NCBI GenBank assembly: GCA_013822425.1
Contig: PNKL01000018.1
Location: forward strand, 1 to 50,392
From: Gemmatimonas sp.
GTDB lineage: Bacteria; Gemmatimonadota; Gemmatimonadetes; Gemmatimonadales; Gemmatimonadaceae
Direction: 5' to 3'
DNA length: 50,392 nt
The position numbers and the translations under genes were made by a program. Positions 24,802-32,184 of this stretch are shown one piece after another (the first letter of the stretch is position 1; the number at the start of each line of letters is the position of its first letter). The notes below the pieces were generated by a model. It was not told the DNA's origin, searched no databases, and saw nothing but the letters and a program-made list of their open reading frames with translations.

Positions 24802-27702
24802 CTATAAGTGGCCCGCCGCGGCCAGCGCCGCGGCCATGTCCGCCACCGCCTGCCTCACGGCGCTGATCTTGCTGTTCTGTCTCGTCGGGTTCACGCGGTT
24901 CGTCAAAAGCACTACGAACAGGTCGTTCGCCGGGTCGATCCACATGCTGGTCCCGGTGAATCCCGTGTGCCCGAACGCCGGCCGCTTCAGCACGTGCCCG
25001 GCTGAGTTCATCCCGTTTGGCGTCTCCCAGCCTAGCGCCCGGTTGGAGAACGTCGAATCCGCGACCGTCGTGAACAGCTTGATCGTCTCGGGGCTCCAGA
25101 TACGCACGCCGTCAAGCGTGCCGCCGTTTAGGTAGGCCTGGCACAGGCGGCTCACATCGTGCGCCGTGGAGAACAGGCCCGCGTGGCCGGAGACACCGCC
25201 CAGGGTGAACGCGTTCTCGTCATGGACCTCGCCGCGGAGATGGCGCCCGCGCCACGGGTCCACTTCGGTCGGGGCGATGCGCGGGAGAAGCGACTTGTCC
25301 GGATTGAACTGCGTATCCGTCATCTTGAGCGGCCCGAACACCTGCTCGCGCACGAACGCGTCGAGCGTCAGTCCGCTCACCCGCTGCACGATCTGGCCGA
25401 GCAAGATGAAGTTGATGTCGCTGTACAGCATGCGCGCACCCGGGAGGGTGTCGAGCTGCGTCTGGAACACCAGTTGCATCCCCTGCTCGGCACTTGTGGT
25501 TTCCTTGTAGATCGGGCGCCACGAGATCAGGCCTGACGAGTGCGTGAGCAAGTGACGGACCAGCACCTTCTCCTTGTTCTTGCCTTGCCAGTCGGGCAGG
25601 TACTTCTGCACCGGCGCATTGATATCCACCTTGCCCGCGTCCACCAGCCGCATGATCGCGGATGTGGTCGCGGTCACTTTCGTGAGCGACGCCATGTCCC
25701 ACAGGGTGCGCTCGTCGGGGACGGTGGGTTCCTTCCAGTCGAGCCGCCCCGCGCTCACCGTGGCGAGCACGCGGTCCTTGCGGCCGACGATGGCGACGGC
25801 GCCCGGAAACGCCGAGTCGCGTACGGCGCGGTCGAGCAGGTGCTGCAGCGAGTCCTTCATGACGGTCGGAAGCGCTTCGCGCGGGAACGGGAGGGCGCGC
25901 GGGATGCCGTCGCCGCGCGCGTAGAATCCGGGGAGAGAGATCGGCGAACGGCCGGTGATCGGGCGCAGTCCAGCCATGGCGAGGGCGGACGCGCTCTCCA
26001 TCGTGGCGCCGGTGCCGAACGCCATGGCATACGTGCCAACGTTGCGGAACTGGCGGATGACGTACGGGTTGCCATGCGAGACCATCACCACGGGTCTTAC
26101 TGATGCCACGGAGTCGAGCCACTGCGCCACCTGGGGCGCAATGGCGAGCTTGCCCTCGCCCTCGATGGTGCGGCCGTGCGTGCTGAAGACGACGCGCTGC
26201 GCCCCTTGGCCGAGGGAATCGAGCTCGCCGCGCGGTGTGCGGGCGCCGATGCGTTGCGCGCGCATGCCGCCGCCGAGCGCGCCGCGCAGGGACGTCGCGA
26301 ACGTGCGGCCGGCGGCGATGTCCTGCTCCGGGGCGTACGTCAGCACGAGGGTCGGGATGCCGCGTGCGAGCGGCACGAGGTCACCGCGGTCGCGCACGAG
26401 CGTGACGGCCTTCTGGGCGATCTCGGCGGCGAGCGTGCGGTGCTCGGCGGCGCCCACCGTGTCCCGCAGCGCCTCGAGCGAGACGAACGGCCGCTGGATG
26501 ACGCCGACGCGCAGCTTGTGCTCCAGCAGCCGGCGCACCGAGGCGTCAATGCGCGCCATCGGAATCTCGCCGCGCTCCACCGCCGCCACCACCGCGTCAA
26601 TGGCGCGGCCAATGTGCGTTGGCTTGAGCAGGACGTCGGCACCCGCGAGCACGGCGGCGACCGCGCTCTTCTCCACCGTGTAGCCGCCGCCGATGCCTTC
26701 CATGGAAAGCGCGTCGGTGTACGCCACGCCCGTGAACCCGAGGGTGTCGCGCAGCAGCCCGGTGATCACGTCCTTGCGGAGCGTTGCCGGCGCATTGTCC
26801 TCACCGATGGCCGGCAGGGCGATGTGGGCCGACATCACCGCCATCGCGCCCGCCCTGATCGCGGCGCGAAACGGTACGAGCTCCACCTGGTCGAGTCGCG
26901 CGCGGTTGCTCTTCACGACCGGGAGCGCAAGGTGCGAATCGGTGTCGGTGTCACCGTGCCCGGGGAAGTGCTTCACGGTGGCAATCGCCCCCGACGACTG
27001 CACCCCGCGCACGAACGCCGCAGACAGCGCCGCCACCTGCTGCGGATCCTCGCCGAACGACCGCGTGTTGATGACCGGGTTGGCGGGGTTGTTGTTCACG
27101 TCCACCGTCGGCGCGAAGACCACGTTGATGCCGACGGCGAGAGCCTCTCGGCCGACGATCTCGCCCGCCCGCCGGGCCAGCGCCGTGTCACCGGTGGCGC
27201 CGATGGCCATGTTGGCGGGAATGACCGTGGCCGAACCGGCCCCGTAGGCGTACGGCGCGAAGATCCCGCCTTCGAGCCGGCCAAGGTTGGGCTCGAGATC
27301 CGAGTGCACCAGCATCGGAATCCTCGCCAACTTCTGGAGGTCGTTGATCTTGGCCGCCACCTCGATGGGCGTGCCCAGCGACATCGTGAAGCCCCCGACC
27401 TCATCCTTGGTCACCCAGTCACGAACCTCCACGTAGCTCGGATCCGAGGTGCTGGTGTAGTCGCCGAGCACCCAGGCCGAGGTCATCTGGCCGACCTTCT
27501 GGCGCAGCGTCAGCCCCGCCAGGGTTTGCTCGATCCAGGCCCGGGCGTCATCGTTCAGCGGCGCAGTCAGCGACGGCGTGAACCCCGGCGTTGCGGCGCG
27601 GGTTATATCAGGGGAGACGGTGGCCGCGGGACGGATGCGGCCGCACGCAGCCGCGGCGAGCGCGGCCATGACCATCAGCGAGGCGAGACGACGAGCGTGC
27701 AT
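24802..27702 (-). CDS. GH3 beta-N-acetylhexosaminidase fused to a beta-lactamase-family domain (lipoprotein)
   Basis: A 966-residue cell-envelope enzyme. Signal HARRLASLMVMAALAAAAC with a lipobox Cys about residue 20. Residues about 55-400 are a glycoside hydrolase family 3 domain with KHFPGHGDTDTDSH (from Lys244), the signature of NagZ-type beta-N-acetylglucosaminidases, whose catalytic Asp/His pair lies in this loop; AYTDALSMEGIG holds the nucleophile Asp. A GH3 C-terminal region follows (about 420-610). Residues about 640-966 are a serine beta-lactamase/PBP-like domain with SLTK (Ser672, Lys675) and MLYSDINF as the Tyr motif. GH3-beta-lactamase fusions are known in Bacteroidota. Together they could clip GlcNAc from muropeptides and act on the peptides or D-Ala ends. 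The start overlaps the start of the divergent NamZ-like gene. Confidence 0.93.
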   Translation of the reverse strand: MHARRLASLMVMAALAAAACGRIRPAATVSPDITRAATPGFTPSLTAPLNDDARAWIEQTLAGLTLRQKVGQMTSAWVLGDYTSTSDPSYVEVRDWVTKDEVGGFTMSLGTPIEVAAKINDLQKLARIPMLVHSDLEPNLGRLEGGIFAPYAYGAGSATVIPANMAIGATGDTALARRAGEIVGREALAVGINVVFAPTVDVNNNPANPVINTRSFGEDPQQVAALSAAFVRGVQSSGAIATVKHFPGHGDTDTDSHLALPVVKSNRARLDQVELVPFRAAIRAGAMAVMSAHIALPAIGEDNAPATLRKDVITGLLRDTLGFTGVAYTDALSMEGIGGGYTVEKSAVAAVLAGADVLLKPTHIGRAIDAVVAAVERGEIPMARIDASVRRLLEHKLRVGVIQRPFVSLEALRDTVGAAEHRTLAAEIAQKAVTLVRDRGDLVPLARGIPTLVLTYAPEQDIAAGRTFATSLRGALGGGMRAQRIGARTPRGELDSLGQGAQRVVFSTHGRTIEGEGKLAIAPQVAQWLDSVASVRPVVMVSHGNPYVIRQFRNVGTYAMAFGTGATMESASALAMAGLRPITGRSPISLPGFYARGDGIPRALPFPREALPTVMKDSLQHLLDRAVRDSAFPGAVAIVGRKDRVLATVSAGRLDWKEPTVPDERTLWDMASLTKVTATTSAIMRLVDAGKVDINAPVQKYLPDWQGKNKEKVLVRHLLTHSSGLISWRPIYKETTSAEQGMQLVFQTQLDTLPGARMLYSDINFILLGQIVQRVSGLTLDAFVREQVFGPLKMTDTQFNPDKSLLPRIAPTEVDPWRGRHLRGEVHDENAFTLGGVSGHAGLFSTAHDVSRLCQAYLNGGTLDGVRIWSPETIKLFTTVADSTFSNRALGWETPNGMNSAGHVLKRPAFGHTGFTGTSMWIDPANDLFVVLLTNRVNPTRQNSKISAVRQAVADMAAALAAAGHL

Positions 27703-28848
27703 CGGACTTGGGCGTGGGGAGTCGGAGTGACGTTGCTGGCGGCCTGTGCTTCCTCGGGACCGCCAAGGGAAGATGCGGGTCGGGGGGGCCCGGAGAAAGT
27801 GCGGGCGAGCATGACCGTGCTGGTGGAAGACAGTCTCCGGCTGCTGGCCGGCCGCGGGGTGCTCTGGATCACCGAGCAGCCGGGGGCCCGCGGCGGGCTC
27901 CCGAGTCCCGCGGAGCTGCGCGAGGACGGCCGCGTGCGGCGCATGAACGTGCACCTCCTCGCCGTCATCAGCCCCGACTCCGCGCTCTCCGACGCCGCCT
28001 GGCGCGGCGTGAACGGCGCGGTCATCGACATCAACGACGGCGGCTTCGCCGCGCGGTCGTCTCTTGGGAAGCTGCATCGCATGGTCGCGAAGGCCGCGTC
28101 GCACAAGGCCACCGTCGTGGTCCTTGACCATCCGCCGTCGCTCGGCGGGGAATCGTACGACGGGCCCATGTGGCGGCCGGTGGCCGGCAGCGACATCGCG
28201 ATCCCGGTGCGCTACGGACTGTCGGTAGGTGAGGCGCTGCGCCTCTTCGCCTCAACGCTGCCCGCCGGGGCCGACCTGCACGTGGTGCCGGCGCGCGGTG
28301 TGCGGCGCGACAGGTTCTGGGGTGGCGAGAGCAAGCTGCCGTGGACATCGCCGGTGGAGGAGGTGCGTTCGGTGGACGACCTCCTGCTGGCCGCGTCGCT
28401 GCTTCCGCTCGAGGGGACTACGCTCTCGTTGGGGCGTGGCACGGCCTATCCGTTCACCCTCATTGGGGCCCCGTGGCTCAACGCCAAGCGCGTGCTCGAT
28501 GAGCTGGCCGACCGTCCGCTGCCGGGCGTGCGATTCGAGGCCGAGCGCTTCACGCCGCGCGGGCCCTCCGACGGCAAGTACGATGGCATGAGCATCCCGG
28601 GCATTCGCATCGAAGTCCTCGACCGCGAGCGGGTGCAAACCGGCCGGCTGGCGCTCAACCTCGCCTGGGCCGTCTGGAAGGTGCACGGCGATTCGCTCAA
28701 GCTTGCCGGTGCGGCCGGCGCGCCCGGGCTTGGCGAGGCGCTGGCGCTCGTCGCACGCGGGGCAGACCCCGATTCGCTTGTGGATGCCAGCCTGACGGCG
28801 CTCGTGGCGTTCCAGAAGAAGGCCCGGACCCTGCAGCTGTATCGTTGA
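27697..28848 (+). CDS. NamZ-like (DUF1343) lipoprotein, divergent
   Basis: Resembles exo-beta-N-acetylmuramidase NamZ (DUF1343), which removes MurNAc from peptidoglycan ends. The 383 residues have a lipoprotein signal (HRTWAWGVGVTLLAAC, Cys17). Family features: VVVLDHPPSLGGESYDGPMW (about 126-145), PVRYGLSVGEALRLFASTLPAG, WTSPVEEVRSVDDLLL, LEGTTLSLGRGTAYPF and GAPWL. But the N-terminal core is short: families of this type have a PEHGxRG-like loop and a sLYG segment that I do not find; the corresponding place reads LLAVISPDSALSDAAWRGVNGAVIDINDGG. It may have lost activity or changed specificity. The GTG start shares six bases with the start of the divergent GH3 gene; a lipoprotein signal is only gained with this start. 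Confidence 0.8.
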   Translation: MHRTWAWGVGVTLLAACASSGPPREDAGRGGPEKVRASMTVLVEDSLRLLAGRGVLWITEQPGARGGLPSPAELREDGRVRRMNVHLLAVISPDSALSDAAWRGVNGAVIDINDGGFAARSSLGKLHRMVAKAASHKATVVVLDHPPSLGGESYDGPMWRPVAGSDIAIPVRYGLSVGEALRLFASTLPAGADLHVVPARGVRRDRFWGGESKLPWTSPVEEVRSVDDLLLAASLLPLEGTTLSLGRGTAYPFTLIGAPWLNAKRVLDELADRPLPGVRFEAERFTPRGPSDGKYDGMSIPGIRIEVLDRERVQTGRLALNLAWAVWKVHGDSLKLAGAAGAPGLGEALALVARGADPDSLVDASLTALVAFQKKARTLQLYR

Positions 28849-28890
28849 CCGCTGACACGGTCATCGGGGAACAACCCACGCCGGAACGTG

Positions 28891-28919
28891 TTGATCCCGT
28901 GCAGACGGGGACTTACACT
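28891..28919 (+). promoter_or_regulatory. Candidate promoter before the CDP-alcohol phosphatidyltransferase gene
   Basis: TTGATC (28891-28896) and TACACT (28914-28919) lie 17 bp apart, about 80 nt before the ATG at 29001. Both hexamers are reasonable matches to sigma-70 consensus. Confidence 0.5.
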
Positions 28920-29000
28920 CCCTTGAGGGCACTGTGCGACGCGATGCGGCGCACGCCGCCGTGTCCTGGGCACCGGCACCGTCCCGTCCACTGACCTCCG

Positions 29001-29693
29001 ATGCGTTCGCTCTGGAACTCGATCATCGCCGGGTATACGCGCGCCGTCGAACCCTTCGTCGGGTTCCTCGTCCGGAGGCGTGTCAGCCCGAACACGCTCA
29101 CGACGATCGGCACGCTCTGCACTTGTGCGGCCGGGTTGGCCTTTGCCTCGGGGCATATCCGGACGGGCGGCTGGATTCTCGGCGTCACCGCCGTCTTCGA
29201 TTTCGCCGACGGGGCCGTGGCGCGCCGCACGAATCGCAGCACGACGTTTGGCGCCTTCTACGACTCGACGCTCGATCGCATCGCCGACGGGTTTCTCTTT
29301 GGCGGCCTGACCTTCTTCTTCGCCGCCGACGCGTGGCATCGCTCGCTCCCGATGGTCGCCGTCGGGTTGCTGGGGATGATGGCCACCTTCGTCATCTCGT
29401 ACGCGCGGTCGCGCGCCGAGACCCTCGGTATCGAGATGAAGGGCGTGGGCATGATGGAGCGCGCCGAGCGCATCACGCTGCTGGCGGCGCCGCAGGCGCT
29501 CTTCGGGCTCGTACTCGACGGACTACTGCTGCGGCTCGTCTTCTCGCTGCTCGCGGCCAGCGCCATCGTCACGGCCGTGCAGCGCATCGCGCACGTGCGT
29601 TGGGCGACGCAGCCCGTGCCGCAGCCCGCGCCGCCGCCCGCTGCGCCGGCGCCCGCCGTCGACGAACGCGCGGCGGATGCGACGATTCCCTGA
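29001..29693 (+). CDS. CDP-alcohol phosphatidyltransferase
   Basis: Inner-membrane phospholipid synthesis enzyme of 230 residues that transfers a phosphatidyl group from CDP-diacylglycerol to an alcohol. The eight-residue signature is perfect: Asp67-x2-Asp70-Gly71-x2-Ala74-Arg75-x8-Gly84-x3-Asp88-x3-Asp92 (DFADGAVAR ... GAFYDSTLD). Six or so membrane helices follow. The next gene makes inositol-3-phosphate, so the acceptor is likely myo-inositol-3-phosphate, as in the PgsA1-like phosphatidylinositol-phosphate synthases of mycobacteria, or the related archaetidylinositol pathway. Start at ATG 29001 gives a normal N-terminus; 24 nt separate it from the next gene. Confidence 0.92.
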   Translation: MRSLWNSIIAGYTRAVEPFVGFLVRRRVSPNTLTTIGTLCTCAAGLAFASGHIRTGGWILGVTAVFDFADGAVARRTNRSTTFGAFYDSTLDRIADGFLFGGLTFFFAADAWHRSLPMVAVGLLGMMATFVISYARSRAETLGIEMKGVGMMERAERITLLAAPQALFGLVLDGLLLRLVFSLLAASAIVTAVQRIAHVRWATQPVPQPAPPPAAPAPAVDERAADATIP

Positions 29694-29717
29694 ACCGACC
29701 TTTCATCCGACCATCCT

Positions 29718-31049
29718 GTGACCACGTCTCCCGCCACAATTCGCCCCGCCACAATTCGCCCCGCCACGGGGAAGCTCGGTGTGCTGACTCCCGGGCTCGG
29801 CGCCGTCGCCACCACATTCATCGCCGGCGTCGAGAGCATTCGCCGGGGCCTCAGCAAGCCCATCGGATCGCTCACCCAGATGTCCACCATCCGGCTGGGA
29901 CAGCGCACCGAGAGGCGCTCGCCGCTCATCCGCGACTTCGTGCCGCTGGCCGGGCTCGACGACATCGTCTTCGGCGCGTGGGATCCCATTCCCGACGACG
30001 CCTACACGTCGGCCCGGAAGGCCGGCGTGCTGGAGGACAAGCATCTCGAGCCGCTGCGCGAGTTCCTGCAGTCCATCCGGCCCATGCCGGCCGTCTTCGA
30101 CCGGCATTACGTCACGCGCATTCACGGCACGCACGTGAAGACGGGGACGACCAAGCGCGACCTTGCCGAGCAGCTGCGCCAGGACATCCGCGACTTCAAG
30201 ACCGCCAACGGCTGCGACCGGATGGTGGCCGTCTGGTGCGGATCCACGGAGATCTACATCGCGCCGTCGGCCGTCCACGCGACCATCGAGTCGTTCGAGC
30301 GCGGGATGGACGAGAACCACCCCGACATCGCGCCGTCCATGCTCTATGCGTGGGCGTGCATCATGGAACACGTGCCGTACAACAACGGCGCTCCCAACCT
30401 CGCGGTGGACGCGCCGGCGCTGCTGGCGCTGGCCGAGCGTGAGGGCGTCCCCGTTTCGGGCAAGGACTTCAAGACGGGCCAGACGTGGATGAAGACCGTC
30501 ATCGCCCCCGCCCTCAAGGCGCGCATGCTGGGGCTGGCCGGCTGGTACTCCACCAACATCCTCGGAAACCGCGACGGCGAGGTGCTCGACGATCCGGCGT
30601 CCTTCAAGACCAAGGAAGCGTCGAAGCTGAGCGTGCTGCACACGATCCTGCAGCCCGAGATGTATCCCGACCTGTATGAGGGTTTCTCGCACGTCGTCCG
30701 CATCAACTACTACCCGCCACGCGGCGACAACAAGGAAGGGTGGGACAACATCGACATCGTCGGGTGGATGGGCTACCCGATGCAGATCAAGGTGAACTTC
30801 CTGTGCCGCGACTCCATTCTCGCGGCGCCCATCGTCCTCGACCTCGCGCTGCTCAGCGACCTGGCCGGCCGAGCCGGGCAGAAGGGAATCCAGGAATGGT
30901 TAAGCTTCTATTACAAGTCGCCGATGGCCCCTGCGGGATTGCTTCCGGAGCATGATCTTTTCATCCAGCAGACGAAGCTGAAGAACACGCTCCGCCACCT
31001 GATGGGGGAGGAGCAGATCACCCACCTCGGCCTGGAGTACCAACCGTGA
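29718..31049 (+). CDS. ino1: myo-Inositol-3-phosphate synthase
   Basis: NAD-dependent enzyme converting glucose-6-phosphate to 1L-myo-inositol-3-phosphate. The 443 residues have the Rossmann start GKLGVLTPGLGAVATTFIAG, the conserved NGAPNLAVD and GVPVSGKDFKTGQTWMKTV with the catalytic lysine region, GWYSTNILGNRDG, and NNIDIVGWMGYPMQIKVNF, a family signature block near the C-terminus. The actinobacterial/archaeal type is shorter than yeast Ino1; this fits. GTG start. The first residues (TIRPATIRPATG) are from a 15-bp tandem repeat and are not family sequence. Followed immediately (GTGA overlap) by a small lipoprotein. With the upstream phosphatidyltransferase it forms an inositol lipid module. 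Confidence 0.96.
   Translation: MTTSPATIRPATIRPATGKLGVLTPGLGAVATTFIAGVESIRRGLSKPIGSLTQMSTIRLGQRTERRSPLIRDFVPLAGLDDIVFGAWDPIPDDAYTSARKAGVLEDKHLEPLREFLQSIRPMPAVFDRHYVTRIHGTHVKTGTTKRDLAEQLRQDIRDFKTANGCDRMVAVWCGSTEIYIAPSAVHATIESFERGMDENHPDIAPSMLYAWACIMEHVPYNNGAPNLAVDAPALLALAEREGVPVSGKDFKTGQTWMKTVIAPALKARMLGLAGWYSTNILGNRDGEVLDDPASFKTKEASKLSVLHTILQPEMYPDLYEGFSHVVRINYYPPRGDNKEGWDNIDIVGWMGYPMQIKVNFLCRDSILAAPIVLDLALLSDLAGRAGQKGIQEWLSFYYKSPMAPAGLLPEHDLFIQQTKLKNTLRHLMGEEQITHLGLEYQP
29731..29770 (+). repeat. 15-bp tandem repeat at the 5' end of ino1
   Basis: CCGCCACAATTCGCC at 29731-29745 and 29746-29760, then the partial CCGCCACGGG, giving the peptide PATIRPATIRPAT. It lies within the non-conserved N-terminal tail before the Rossmann fold. 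Confidence 0.9.
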
Positions 31050-31525
31050 TCCCGCTCCGACGCCTGGCGCTCATGGTGCTGGCGACCGCAGCGGCGGCCT
31101 GTTCGCCGCCCGACCGGCCGAACACCGACATCCGCCTGTGGACGCAGGACTTCGAGATCCGGGCGTGGAGCGACATCACCCCCCCCGTCTCGCTCGAGCC
31201 CATCCACTACACCATCGTGGTCCGCGACAAGAAGACGAAGGAACCCATCGCGGACGGGCAGGGCCGCATCTACGTTACAAATGCCGACGGCATCACCAAG
31301 TGGGACGGGTTCCGGTATGGCCCGGAGGTCGGCACGTATCACGCCACCCTGATGTTCCCGGCCGCCGGCGAGTGGGCGCTCGGGATCCAGTTCCGGCGGG
31401 ATTCCACGAAGTTGCTGCAGAAGACCGTCGAGGATTGGCGGCAAACCGTTTTTGTGGGTGAGGAGTTCGGCCCGAGTGCCACCCCCGCCGCACCGGTCAC
31501 GCCAGCCGAACCCAGGAAGCCCTGA
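31046..31525 (+). CDS. Predicted lipoprotein with YtkA/FixH-like domain
   Basis: A 159-residue predicted lipoprotein: RRLALMVLATAAAAC with Cys19 as lipobox. The mature part is beta-strand rich: HYTIVVRDKKTKEPIADGQG and YHATLMFPAAGEWALGIQF resemble the Ig-like fold of YtkA/FixH/CopC-related proteins, where the second motif is typical (T-x-x-F-P-x-x-G-x-W). It ends in a Pro/Ala tail. Overlaps ino1 by 4 nt (GTGA), so co-expressed. Substrate or partner not deducible; the class is often linked to membrane stress or metal handling. The Ig-fold assignment is by resemblance only. Confidence 0.65.
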   Translation: MIPLRRLALMVLATAAAACSPPDRPNTDIRLWTQDFEIRAWSDITPPVSLEPIHYTIVVRDKKTKEPIADGQGRIYVTNADGITKWDGFRYGPEVGTYHATLMFPAAGEWALGIQFRRDSTKLLQKTVEDWRQTVFVGEEFGPSATPAAPVTPAEPRKP

Positions 31526-31532
31526 GACCATC

Positions 31533-31844
31533 ATGAAGCACTTTCATCGAACGACCGTCCATCCCGATACCGTCCTCGCCGAGGCCGATGCCTTCTTTCC
31601 GACGATTGGACTGAGGCTCACGCACACGACCAACCGCTCGCGCACGTATCGGGGGGTCGTCGGCACGCCCGAAGTGCCAGCCACGCTCACGCTGTCGGTG
31701 AAGATGGAAGGCGGGCACTATACGTTCGTCGAGGGCGAGACCGACCAGATGGGCGAGAGCCGCATTGACCGCAACGTCAAGAAGTTCTTTGTGCAACTCC
31801 ATCGAAAGACGGATGCGCGGCACGAGTTGACGTCGGCGTTCTAG
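31533..31844 (+). CDS. Small hypothetical protein, 103 aa
   Basis: A 103-residue protein, KHFHRTTVHPDTVLAEADAF at the start, then an acid-rich beta segment (TLSVKMEGGHYTFVEGETDQ) and RIDRNVKKFFVQLHRKTD. No signal peptide or membrane segment. It starts 7 nt after the lipoprotein stop with a normal codon bias, supporting coding. No known family is recognised; DUF-like small cytoplasmic protein. Confidence 0.7.
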   Translation: MKHFHRTTVHPDTVLAEADAFFPTIGLRLTHTTNRSRTYRGVVGTPEVPATLTLSVKMEGGHYTFVEGETDQMGESRIDRNVKKFFVQLHRKTDARHELTSAF

Positions 31845-31893
31845 GACATGGGCATGCACGCGTGGACGCCGGCGCGCCGGGGAGGTCGCTAGA

Positions 31894-32172
31894 ATGCAGG
31901 ATGCCCCGGGAGCGCCCGCGGGCCAGGGCGCGCCCTGGTCCCGCACGATCGCCGTTGGCTGCTTCATGGTGCCGCTCGGGTTCTTTTCCGGCGGCATGAT
32001 CGCGGCATTCTTGTCGAAGGTCGTGGCATACGTGACGCACGCGAAGCCCTGCGACGGGGTGCCGGCGTGCAATTGGCTCGAGTATACGCTGGTCGGCGGG
32101 GCGATCGGGATGATCTCCCTTCCGGCCCTCGTCATGTGGGCGCTTCGGACCCCGAAGCGCCCGGAACAGTAG
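31894..32172 (+). CDS. Small membrane protein, 92 aa
   Basis: A 92-residue protein with two membrane segments (about 18-43 and 65-85) and a short loop between containing two cysteines (AKPCDGVPACNW). GGGGAGG lies 8 nt before the ATG, a strong ribosome site. It precedes the E2 gene by 12 nt. No family recognised; the loop cysteines could form a disulfide if periplasmic. Confidence 0.75.
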   Translation: MQDAPGAPAGQGAPWSRTIAVGCFMVPLGFFSGGMIAAFLSKVVAYVTHAKPCDGVPACNWLEYTLVGGAIGMISLPALVMWALRTPKRPEQ

Positions 32173-32184
32173 AGGAGGCCCCCC

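Noticed and set aside
27703-28131. N-terminal extension of the GH3 protein
   Set aside because: It would place 140 shadow residues before a clear lipoprotein signal and runs through the divergent gene.
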